In this document: positions 8,978 to 15,070 of the stretch, piece by piece | Numbering within the stretch: the stretch's first letter is position 1 | How the letters are laid out: the number at the start of each line of letters is the position of its first letter | Source of the DNA: Caryophanales bacterium UBA5732 | GTDB taxonomy: Bacteria; Bacillota_I; Bacilli_A; Izemoplasmatales; Hujiaoplasmataceae | Direction of reading: 5' to 3' | Length of the DNA: 42,381 nucleotides | NCBI GenBank assembly: GCA_002419445.1 | Contig: DIGC01000073.1 | Span: forward strand, 1-42,381 | Notes under the pieces: model-generated | What the model saw: only the letters and a program-made list of their open reading frames with translations | Databases searched by the model: none | What the model was told of the DNA's origin: nothing | Program-made: the position numbers and the translations under genes

Positions 8978-9624
8978 AATCTGTAAGGCTTTTAACTGCC
9001 AGCAAATACATAAAAGGTTACAACTTTTTAGCTGATTGTGGTACTGATCACGCTAAATTACCCATTTTTTGTGTTGAAAATAAGTTAGTTAAAAAAGCTT
9101 TTGCTTCCGATAATAAAATCGGTCCAATAGAGAATGCAAAAAAAAGTATCGATAAAGCGAATCTAAATGATTTAGTTTTTCCAATATTAGCCGATGGACT
9201 GAGTTATTTGCACAAAGACATTGATGTCGTGAGTGTTTTGGGTATGGGCGGTAGATTGATCATTCAAATCTTGGAAAACGCAGATTTAACTTTTGTAAAA
9301 AGACTGATTTTGAGTGCGAATTCGGAAAACTATTTATTACGTCAATATTTACAAGATAACTCCTGGAAGATTGAATACGAAGAGTTAATCAAAGAAAATA
9401 GTAAGTATTACCAATTGATGGTTCTTTCTCAAGGAAAGATGGATTTATCAGAACTAGAAAAAGAATTCGGTCCTTTGATTATAAAAGAAAAATCTTCGGA
9501 ATTTATCGAAATGATTAATAAATTGTTAATGAAACTCAAATACGGTTATAACAAAGCAAAAACTGAAGAAGTGAAAATTGAAATTAAAAAACGTATCAAA
9601 CTACTAGAGGAGGTCATTTCATGA
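8974..9624 (+). CDS. trmK: tRNA (adenine-22-N1)-methyltransferase TrmK
   Basis: SAM-dependent enzyme making m1A22 in bacterial tRNA. The protein starts RLLTASKYIKGYNFLADCGTD, where ADCGTDHA is the SAM-binding motif I, and VLGMGGRLI is the conserved catalytic-fold segment. Length is 216 residues, typical for the Bacillus/Staphylococcus family. It overlaps rpoD by four bases (ATGA) and nif3 by four bases (ATGA). The pairing with the Nif3-family gene is conserved across Bacillota and supports the call. Confidence 0.88.
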   Translation: MKSVRLLTASKYIKGYNFLADCGTDHAKLPIFCVENKLVKKAFASDNKIGPIENAKKSIDKANLNDLVFPILADGLSYLHKDIDVVSVLGMGGRLIIQILENADLTFVKRLILSANSENYLLRQYLQDNSWKIEYEELIKENSKYYQLMVLSQGKMDLSELEKEFGPLIIKEKSSEFIEMINKLLMKLKYGYNKAKTEEVKIEIKKRIKLLEEVIS

Positions 9625-10385
9625 ATCTTGTGGACGTTATCAAATATTTTGAAACAAAGTTTCCCAAAGAATTGGCATATGACTGGGATAATGTAGGTAT
9701 CCAAGTTGGAACGTTAAATATTGTCGCAAAAAAAGTTCTAATTACATTAGATGTAACTAAAGAAGTTGTCAAAGAAGCTATCGAACAGAAGGTGAATATG
9801 ATTTTATCTCATCATCCATTACTTTTTAATCCGGTAGATAAAATCATTTTTGATACTCCAAGAGGTTGGATTCTAAAAAATCTTATAAAACACAATATCA
9901 CTGTTTATTCAGCTCACACAAATTACGACTTAGCTCAAGGCGGAATGAATGACGAATTCGCAAGAATTTTGAGTTTAAAAAACGTGGGATTACTAGATGA
10001 AATAGATGGAATTGGTCGATATGGTGATATTGAAAAACTTAACATTAAAGCTTTTATTCGAGATTTAAAAGAAAAACTTAATCTTGAAAGTGTCAAAGTT
10101 ATTGGTAACGATGACAAAGAAATTGAAAGAGTTGGTATCTCTGGAGGATCCGGGTCAAAGCATATGTATCAAGCAAAATTCCGAGGTTGCGACGTATATT
10201 TGACTGGTGACGTGACATATCACACTGCACTTGACGCCGACAGTATTGGCATAACAGTTATTGATATTGGACACCACTCCGAAATTATCTTTGTTGATGC
10301 CGTTGCTCGTGATTTATCAATACAATTTAAAGAAATTGAGTTTATAAAATCTAAAGTAGATACAAACCCTTATAAGAATTATTAA
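9621..10385 (+). CDS. Nif3-like dinuclear metal centre protein (YqfO/YbgI family)
   Basis: Nif3/GTP cyclohydrolase I type 2-like family; the biochemical role is not settled. Metal-binding motifs are seen in LSHHPLLF (about 58-65), SAHTNYDLA and the C-terminal DIGHHSEI. At 254 residues it is the short form: the roughly 110-residue PII-like insert found in Bacillus YqfO is missing. GAGGAGG at 9607-9613 gives a strong ribosome site and the start overlaps trmK by ATGA. The gene ends directly in a terminator, closing the glyS-dnaG-rpoD unit. Confidence 0.88.
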   Translation: MNLVDVIKYFETKFPKELAYDWDNVGIQVGTLNIVAKKVLITLDVTKEVVKEAIEQKVNMILSHHPLLFNPVDKIIFDTPRGWILKNLIKHNITVYSAHTNYDLAQGGMNDEFARILSLKNVGLLDEIDGIGRYGDIEKLNIKAFIRDLKEKLNLESVKVIGNDDKEIERVGISGGSGSKHMYQAKFRGCDVYLTGDVTYHTALDADSIGITVIDIGHHSEIIFVDAVARDLSIQFKEIEFIKSKVDTNPYKNY

Positions 10386-10409
10386 AGAGCAAAAATTTTG
10401 CTCTTTTTT
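10384..10409 (+). terminator. Rho-independent terminator after nif3
   Basis: AAAGAGCAAAA at 10384-10394 pairs with TTTTGCTCTTT at 10396-10406 (inner pairs open to form the loop), followed by a T run to 10409. The arm overlaps the nif3 stop codon. Confidence 0.85.
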
Positions 10410-10410
10410 C

Positions 10411-10439
10411 TTGCTATAAATTAGTACTCATGTTAAAAT
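10411..10439 (+). promoter_or_regulatory. Promoter for degV-fabT
   Basis: TTGCTA at 10411-10416, 17-base spacer, TAAAAT at 10434-10439 with an upstream TG (10431-10432), so it has both a -35 and an extended -10. The expected transcription start near 10446 lies inside the palindrome at 10444-10456. Confidence 0.8.
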
Positions 10440-10443
10440 ATAT

Positions 10444-10456
10444 TTTGAAGTTCAAA
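10444..10456. promoter_or_regulatory. Candidate FabT operator (TTTGA-N3-TCAAA palindrome)
   Basis: TTTGAAGTTCAAA is a perfect 6+1+6 inverted repeat sitting five bases after the -10 box. The known FabT box of lactic acid bacteria and streptococci has the same TTTGA-N3-TCAAA form. A second, imperfect copy (TTTGA-AAT-TAAAA, one mismatch) follows at 10460-10472. Placement over the transcription start suggests repression, probably autoregulation by the MarR gene of this operon. The site is seen in sequence; the binding is inferred. Confidence 0.6.
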
Positions 10457-10490
10457 TAATTTGAAATTAAAATTACATTAGGAGAAATTT

Positions 10491-11336
10491 ATGGAAAAAA
10501 TTGGAGTTGCAGTTTGTGGAAATTCAGGTATTGATTACTTAGTACATGATAAGGAAATTAGAAAATTCAGATCACTACTAAATATTGGTAGTAAAGAATT
10601 TGAGGATTTTGTTGATATTAGTAGCGACGATTTTTATGCTCTTTTAGAAAAAAATCCGGATTTGGATATTTCTACCGCTCAAACCTCAACTGGTAAATTA
10701 TTGGAAATGTATGAGGAAATGAAAGCAGTTGGATATAATAAATTACTTATTATTACAATCTCCAAAATGTTAAGCGGAACATATCAAAATGCTATCTTAG
10801 CCGCTAAAATGATTGACATTGATGTAATTGTCTATGATTCTTTATCTCTTACATATGTGGAATCTTTTATGGCTATGACTGCCAAAAATATGGCTGATCA
10901 AAGTAAATCAATGGAAGAGATTGTTGCGCAATTAGATAAGATTAGAGATAACAATCATGTGTATATTACAGTTAATACTTTAAAATATTTAGTTAAAAAT
11001 GGCCGTTTATCTGGTGTAGCTGGAGCTCTTGGTTCATTGTTAAAACTTAGACCGTTACTCCATATCAGTAAAGATGGAAAAGTTGTAACTCTTGATAAAA
11101 TCCGCACAACTACTAAAGCGAGAGAAGAACTAAAACAAAGAATTTTAAGTGAGGTTAAAGGCAAGAACGTAATTTCGTTTATAGTATATACCAACAATAT
11201 GGAAGAAATGCTTGATTTAAAAGATGAGTTAGAAACTCAAGGGTTAACTGACATATTACTAATTCCATTAACTCCAGTGGTCGGGTGTCATGCCGGACCT
11301 GGAACAATGGGGGTAGGATATATTGAAAAAGTATAA
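10491..11336 (+). CDS. DegV family fatty-acid-binding protein (FakB-type)
   Basis: DegV proteins bind a single fatty acid; FakB members present it to the kinase FakA, giving acyl-phosphate for phospholipid synthesis. Family features: the STAQTSTG loop near residue 62, ISKMLSGTYQNA near 92, and the LVKNGRLSGVAGALGSLLKLRP segment near residues 165-185 that closes the lipid pocket. The C-terminus has HAGPGTMGVGY. Length is 281 residues. It is followed, with a 14-base overlap, by a FabT-like regulator, which strengthens a fatty-acid role. No fakA (DAK-domain kinase) is in the window. Confidence 0.88.
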   Translation: MEKIGVAVCGNSGIDYLVHDKEIRKFRSLLNIGSKEFEDFVDISSDDFYALLEKNPDLDISTAQTSTGKLLEMYEEMKAVGYNKLLIITISKMLSGTYQNAILAAKMIDIDVIVYDSLSLTYVESFMAMTAKNMADQSKSMEEIVAQLDKIRDNNHVYITVNTLKYLVKNGRLSGVAGALGSLLKLRPLLHISKDGKVVTLDKIRTTTKAREELKQRILSEVKGKNVISFIVYTNNMEEMLDLKDELETQGLTDILLIPLTPVVGCHAGPGTMGVGYIEKV

Positions 11337-11769
11337 CAGAGAACAATCTAGAGAAGTAATCAATGAATTGTTGGTTGAAATATTTAACCGTATTTTAGCG
11401 ATTGAAGGACAGAACCTTAAAGATAAAGGTATCAAATTATCGATGAGTGAAGTTCATGTTATTGAAGCAATCAAAGTTGTTGATGAACCAACAATGTCTA
11501 ATGTCGCAAAAAAATTAGGTATTACTATCGGTTCTTTAACAACTTCAATTAACACCTTATTTCAAAAAGGTTACGTTACACGGGAAAGAGATAGTGAAGA
11601 TCGCCGAAAAGTAGTTGTTGGCTTACTTCCTAAAGCTCTTGATGTATTATCTGAACATGATGCTTTTCATAAAGAGATGATTGATTCTGTTTTTCTTGAT
11701 TTAGAACTAGAAAAAGATGAATTACTTATAGAATCATTAGAAAAGCTCTCTTCTTATTTTAAAAAATAA
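11323..11769 (+). CDS. fabT: FabT-like MarR-family repressor
   Basis: Winged-helix dimeric regulator of 148 residues. From memory its pattern is close to streptococcal FabT: an N-terminal helix INELLVEIFNRILAIE, recognition helix around SLTTSINTLFQKGY and wing residues SEDRRK. FabT represses fatty-acid synthesis genes when bound to acyl-ACP. The start is TTG 11323, with a GGGGGTAGGA ribosome site just upstream inside degV, so translation is coupled. A perfect FabT-type palindrome lies on the operon promoter and a near match on acpP. The symbol rests on this combined evidence; another MarR function is possible. Confidence 0.72.
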   Translation: MKKYNREQSREVINELLVEIFNRILAIEGQNLKDKGIKLSMSEVHVIEAIKVVDEPTMSNVAKKLGITIGSLTTSINTLFQKGYVTRERDSEDRRKVVVGLLPKALDVLSEHDAFHKEMIDSVFLDLELEKDELLIESLEKLSSYFKK

Positions 11770-11780
11770 ATAGTAATAAA

Positions 11781-11811
11781 AAAAAATAACGGAATTTTCC
11801 GTTATTTTTTT
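11781..11811. terminator. Bidirectional terminator, fabT / ferredoxin
   Basis: AAAAAATAACGG (11781-11792) pairs with CCGTTATTTTTT (11799-11810) around a six-base loop. A T run follows on the plus strand and, because of the A run on the left, also on the minus strand, so it serves both convergent genes. Confidence 0.87.
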
Positions 11812-11813
11812 AT

Positions 11814-11984
11814 TTAGTCAGCGATAACGATGCAATCTACAGGGCAGTTTGCTTCACAAACACCACAATCGATGCAAGCGTCTTGATCAATCACGTAGAT
11901 ATCACCTTCAGCGATACAATCTACTGGACAATTTTCTTTACAAGTTCCACAAGCAATGCAAGTGTCTAAAATAACTCTAGGCAT
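11814..11984 (-). CDS. 2[4Fe-4S] ferredoxin, clostridial type
   Basis: Small electron carrier of 56 residues, read on the minus strand. Two repeats are seen: CIACGTCKENCP (Cys9, 12, 15, 19) and CIDCGVCEANCP (Cys37, 40, 43, 47), each the canonical CxxCxxCxxxCP ligand set for two [4Fe-4S] clusters. Each repeat has one extra Cys (23 and 51) in a CPVDCI context. GGAGGA (plus 11991-11996) lies six bases upstream of the ATG. It has its own promoter and terminator. Likely partners are pyruvate:ferredoxin oxidoreductase or hydrogenase, which would indicate anaerobic fermentation; neither is in the window. Confidence 0.95.
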   Translation of the reverse strand: MPRVILDTCIACGTCKENCPVDCIAEGDIYVIDQDACIDCGVCEANCPVDCIVIAD

Positions 11985-12024
11985 TATATTTCCTCCTTAT
12001 TAAGAAACTTTTATATACATATAT

Positions 12025-12053
12025 ATTTTAACAACGATATCAATTTTTGTAAA
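12025..12053 (-). promoter_or_regulatory. Promoter for the ferredoxin gene
   Basis: Read on the minus strand: TTTACA (12053-12048), 17-base spacer, TAAAAT (12030-12025) with an extended TG. It lies about 40 bases from the ferredoxin start codon. Confidence 0.7.
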
Positions 12054-12088
12054 TATAAAATAAAAATTTAACTATTAAAATATTATTC

Positions 12089-12117
12089 TTGAAATACCTG
12101 CTTTTCTTTGATAAAAT
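12089..12117 (+). promoter_or_regulatory. Promoter for the YneF-like gene
   Basis: TTGAAA at 12089-12094, 17-base spacer, TAAAAT at 12112-12117. It is divergent from the ferredoxin promoter, with about 35 bases between the two -35 boxes. Confidence 0.78.
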
Positions 12118-12147
12118 ATCTATGTTGTTTAAAGGGGTGTGATTAGG

Positions 12148-12363
12148 ATGGAATTATGGTTAGCAATTGTTTTAATAGTAGTAGCGCTATTAGGCGGTGC
12201 TGTTAGTGGCTTTTTTATCGCAAGAAATTATTTTAAAAAATATCTTGAAAAAAACCCACCTATCAATGAACAAATGATCAGAGCAATGATGTCTCAGATG
12301 GGTAGAAAACCTTCTGAAAAACAAGTAAGACAAGTCATGGCTTCGATGCAACAAAATAAATAA
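12148..12363 (+). CDS. UPF0154 (YneF-like) small membrane protein
   Basis: Protein of 71 residues with one N-terminal membrane helix (about residues 3-25, LAIVLIVVALLGGAVSGFF) and a charged cytoplasmic tail. The tail carries the family pattern NPPINEQMIRAMMSQMGRKPSEKQ, conserved in YneF proteins of Bacillota and Mollicutes; the function is unknown. I chose ATG 12148 because AAAGGGG (12131-12137) lies ten bases upstream; the in-frame GTG 12139 is too close to that site. It is monocistronic, with its own promoter and terminator. Confidence 0.88.
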   Translation: MELWLAIVLIVVALLGGAVSGFFIARNYFKKYLEKNPPINEQMIRAMMSQMGRKPSEKQVRQVMASMQQNK

Positions 12364-12366
12364 AAA

Positions 12367-12395
12367 ATGGTTCCGTTATGGAACCATATTTTTTT
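12367..12395. terminator. Bidirectional terminator, YneF-like gene / plsY
   Basis: ATGGTTCC (12367-12374) and GGAACCAT (12380-12387) form an 8-bp stem with a five-base loop. A T run (12389-12395) follows on the plus strand; the A run 12362-12367 gives a T run for plsY on the minus strand. Confidence 0.87.
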
Positions 12396-13023
12396 ACACT
12401 TTTTTCTTTCTAAAACTAACTTTGTTTTCAGTCCCTTTAAAAATTCTGACATAATTTGTGCGGTGTTTGAATATGATTAATAACATTAATAATCCGGTGA
12501 TTATCAAGTACTCAACTCCGATAACATCAGGTTGAACATTAAATATAAATAAAATTACACCAGTAAGAAAAGCGCAGACTGTGACGATTGTTGATGCCAG
12601 TGAAGCGTATTTTGAAATAGCGACGGTTACGATGAATACTGGTAATAATAAAACCGGAATCGGCCAGAAGTAGAAAATTAGCATTCCAAAAGAAGAAGCC
12701 ACACCCTTACCGCCTTTAAATTTCATCCAAACAGGATAAATATGTCCAATTACTGCGATTGAACCATAAATCAACGGGTGAAACATATCGACTTCAAACC
12801 AGTTATTACTAACCGCTAAAACCAGTAGCCCACTTTTTAAGGTGTCAAGGATTAATACTGCTACACCGATGATTGCGCCAAAAACTCTAAAAGCGTTGGT
12901 AGTACCTAAATTGCCGCTTCCATGTTTACGGAGGTCATCTTTCTTTACGTATTTTCCGATGATATATGAGAACGGAATTGATCCGATAAGATAGGCTATT
13001 AAAATAAATAAGTATTTAAACAT
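12394..13023 (-). CDS. plsY: Glycerol-3-phosphate acyltransferase PlsY
   Basis: Integral membrane enzyme transferring the acyl group of acyl-phosphate to glycerol-3-phosphate, the first step of phosphatidate synthesis. Conserved motifs are seen: GSGNLGTTNAFRVFG in the first loop and GHIYPVWMKFKGGKGVAS in the second. There are about five membrane helices and 209 residues. The frame runs further upstream, but GGAGG six bases before ATG 13023 fixes this start and the extra sequence is the intergenic region. Its substrate would come from PlsX or from FakA/FakB; a FakB-type gene lies 1 kb away. Confidence 0.94.
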   Translation of the reverse strand: MFKYLFILIAYLIGSIPFSYIIGKYVKKDDLRKHGSGNLGTTNAFRVFGAIIGVAVLILDTLKSGLLVLAVSNNWFEVDMFHPLIYGSIAVIGHIYPVWMKFKGGKGVASSFGMLIFYFWPIPVLLLPVFIVTVAISKYASLASTIVTVCAFLTGVILFIFNVQPDVIGVEYLIITGLLMLLIIFKHRTNYVRIFKGTENKVSFRKKKV

Positions 13024-13045
13024 GATATACCTCCAACTTTTAAAG

Positions 13046-13074
13046 ATTATACCAAAAAAATATGAAAAAATAAA
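13046..13074 (-). promoter_or_regulatory. Promoter for plsY
   Basis: Minus-strand TATAAT at 13051-13046 with a weak TTTATT -35 (13074-13069), spacer 17. It gives a leader of only about 16-20 bases, just enough for the GGAGG site. Confidence 0.6.
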
Positions 13075-13092
13075 GATAAAACTACTAAAATT

Positions 13093-13101
13093 TGTTATAA
13101 T
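13093..13101 (+). promoter_or_regulatory. Extended -10 promoter for parE-parC
   Basis: TG at 13093-13094, T, then TATAAT at 13096-13101. The -35 position (13073-13078) reads AAGATA, a poor match. No further strong promoter is seen before acpP, so this may serve a run of eight or more genes. Confidence 0.68.
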
Positions 13102-13129
13102 AAATATAGACTTATCAAGGAGCGAGATT

Positions 13130-15070
13130 ATGGACATAAAAGACTACAAATATGATTCTAAATCCATCCAAATTTTAGAAGGCTTAGAAGCTGTCAGAAA
13201 GCGACCAGGAATGTATGTCGGTTCTACGGACACTAGAGGCCTTCATCATTTAGTATGGGAAATCATTGATAATTCCATCGATGAAGTTTTAGCGGGTTTT
13301 GGCACCCTAATAAAAATTGAAGTTAAAGAAGACAATTCGATTGTTGTGACTGATGATGGCCGAGGGATGCCCGTGGATTTACACTCTTCTGGTGTGACAG
13401 GTGTTGAAGTCATTTTTACCAAATTACACGCTGGTGGTAAATTTTCCGCCGATGGAGCTTACAAAGTTGCTGGTGGACTTCACGGTGTTGGCGCTTCAGT
13501 TGTAAACGCCCTTAGTGAATTTTTGCAAGTTACTATTCATCGCGATGGCAAAATGTACATGATGCGTTTCGAAGATGGCGGTAAAAAGGTTAAGGAACTA
13601 GAAATCATTGGCGAAACCCGAAAAACAGGCACTGAGGTTTGGTTTAAACCAGATCAAAAAATATTTTCAACCACTTTATTCAATTATCAGACTTTAGAGG
13701 AAAGAATTAGAGAAAGCGCCTTTTTAATCAGAGGCTTAAAAATGCACCTAATTGATTATCGTTCAAAACAAAGACAAACCTTTGTTTATGAAAAAGGTAT
13801 CAAAGAGTATGTGCAATATATTGACAAAGCAAAAGGTCCGCTTCATGAACCGGTCTATTTTTATGGAACCCAATCAAAAATTGAAGTAGAAGTTGCCTTT
13901 GGTTACACAAAAGCTTTTAATGAAAATATCATTTCTTTCGTAAACAATGTCAGAACAAAAGACGGCGGGACCCATGAAACGGGTTTTAAATCAGCCTTTA
14001 CGAAGATTTTTAACGATTATGCTCGAAGAATGAACTTAATGAAAGAGCGAGATGCTTCTCTGGAAGGGACACATGTCCGCGAAGGTTTGACTGCGATAAT
14101 TTCATTAAGAGTCCCGGAAAATCTTTTGCAATTTGAGGGACAAACTAAAAATAAATTAGGATCACCGGAAGCACGCCCTGCCGTTGAAGTTGTTGTTTCA
14201 GATAAACTTAATGTTTATTTGACTGAAAATCCAAAAATTGCTTCCACTTTAATTGAAAAAGCTCTTGATGCGAGAAACGCTTGGGAAGCTGCTAGAAAAG
14301 CTCGTGATGATGCTAGATTAGTAAAGAAAATCAAAAAAAGTGAAACTATTCTTTCAGGAAAGTTAGCTCCTGCTAGTTCCAAAAATAGTGAAATCAAGGA
14401 ATTATTCTTAGTTGAAGGCGACTCTGCTGGGGGTTCCGCCAAACAAGGTAGAGACCGAGTATTTCAAGCAATTTTGCCTTTAAGAGGAAAAGTTATAAAC
14501 GCAGAAAAACAAAGAATGGATGAGGTTTTCAAAAACGAAGAAATTTCAACGATTATTTCCACGATTGGTGCTGGAATTGGCAGCGAATTTGATGTAACAA
14601 AATCAAACTATAATAAAGTTATCATCATGACCGATGCCGATACTGACGGAGCGCATATTCAAGTGCTATTAATCACTTTCTTCTTTAGATATATGCCAGA
14701 ACTAATCGAATCAGGTAAACTTTATCTTGCTCAACCGCCACTTTATAAAATCACTTCCAGTAAGAAGGATTTTACCTATGCTTGGGATGAGGAACAAAGG
14801 GAAGCGATTTGTCGAAAATATAAAACATATACAATCCAAAGATATAAAGGTCTTGGAGAAATGAATTCCGCCCAATTATGGGAAACAACCATGGATCCAA
14901 AATCTAGAACCTTGATTCAGGTCAGAATTGAGGATTTCGCTGAAGCTGATCAACGCATTTCCGTGTTAATGGGAGATAAGGTTGAGCCAAGAAAAGAATG
15001 GATTGATGCTAATGTTTCTTTTGAAAACGAAGATGATGATTTTATGATTGAAGGTGTTATCGGTGGCTAA
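13130..15070 (+). CDS. parE: DNA topoisomerase IV subunit B (ParE)
   Basis: ATPase subunit of topoisomerase IV, which decatenates daughter chromosomes. The GHKL ATP site shows EIIDNSIDE (Asn48), DDGRGMP and GGLHGVGASVVNALS. The TOPRIM domain has EGDSAGGSAKQGRDR with catalytic Glu429 and the metal-binding DADTD at 502-506. Length is 646 residues. AAGGAG at 13117-13122, seven bases upstream, sets the ATG start. The pairing with a ParC-type A subunit, not GyrA, and ParE-like RGKVINAEK favour topoisomerase IV over gyrase. Confidence 0.9.
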   Translation: MDIKDYKYDSKSIQILEGLEAVRKRPGMYVGSTDTRGLHHLVWEIIDNSIDEVLAGFGTLIKIEVKEDNSIVVTDDGRGMPVDLHSSGVTGVEVIFTKLHAGGKFSADGAYKVAGGLHGVGASVVNALSEFLQVTIHRDGKMYMMRFEDGGKKVKELEIIGETRKTGTEVWFKPDQKIFSTTLFNYQTLEERIRESAFLIRGLKMHLIDYRSKQRQTFVYEKGIKEYVQYIDKAKGPLHEPVYFYGTQSKIEVEVAFGYTKAFNENIISFVNNVRTKDGGTHETGFKSAFTKIFNDYARRMNLMKERDASLEGTHVREGLTAIISLRVPENLLQFEGQTKNKLGSPEARPAVEVVVSDKLNVYLTENPKIASTLIEKALDARNAWEAARKARDDARLVKKIKKSETILSGKLAPASSKNSEIKELFLVEGDSAGGSAKQGRDRVFQAILPLRGKVINAEKQRMDEVFKNEEISTIISTIGAGIGSEFDVTKSNYNKVIIMTDADTDGAHIQVLLITFFFRYMPELIESGKLYLAQPPLYKITSSKKDFTYAWDEEQREAICRKYKTYTIQRYKGLGEMNSAQLWETTMDPKSRTLIQVRIEDFAEADQRISVLMGDKVEPRKEWIDANVSFENEDDDFMIEGVIGG

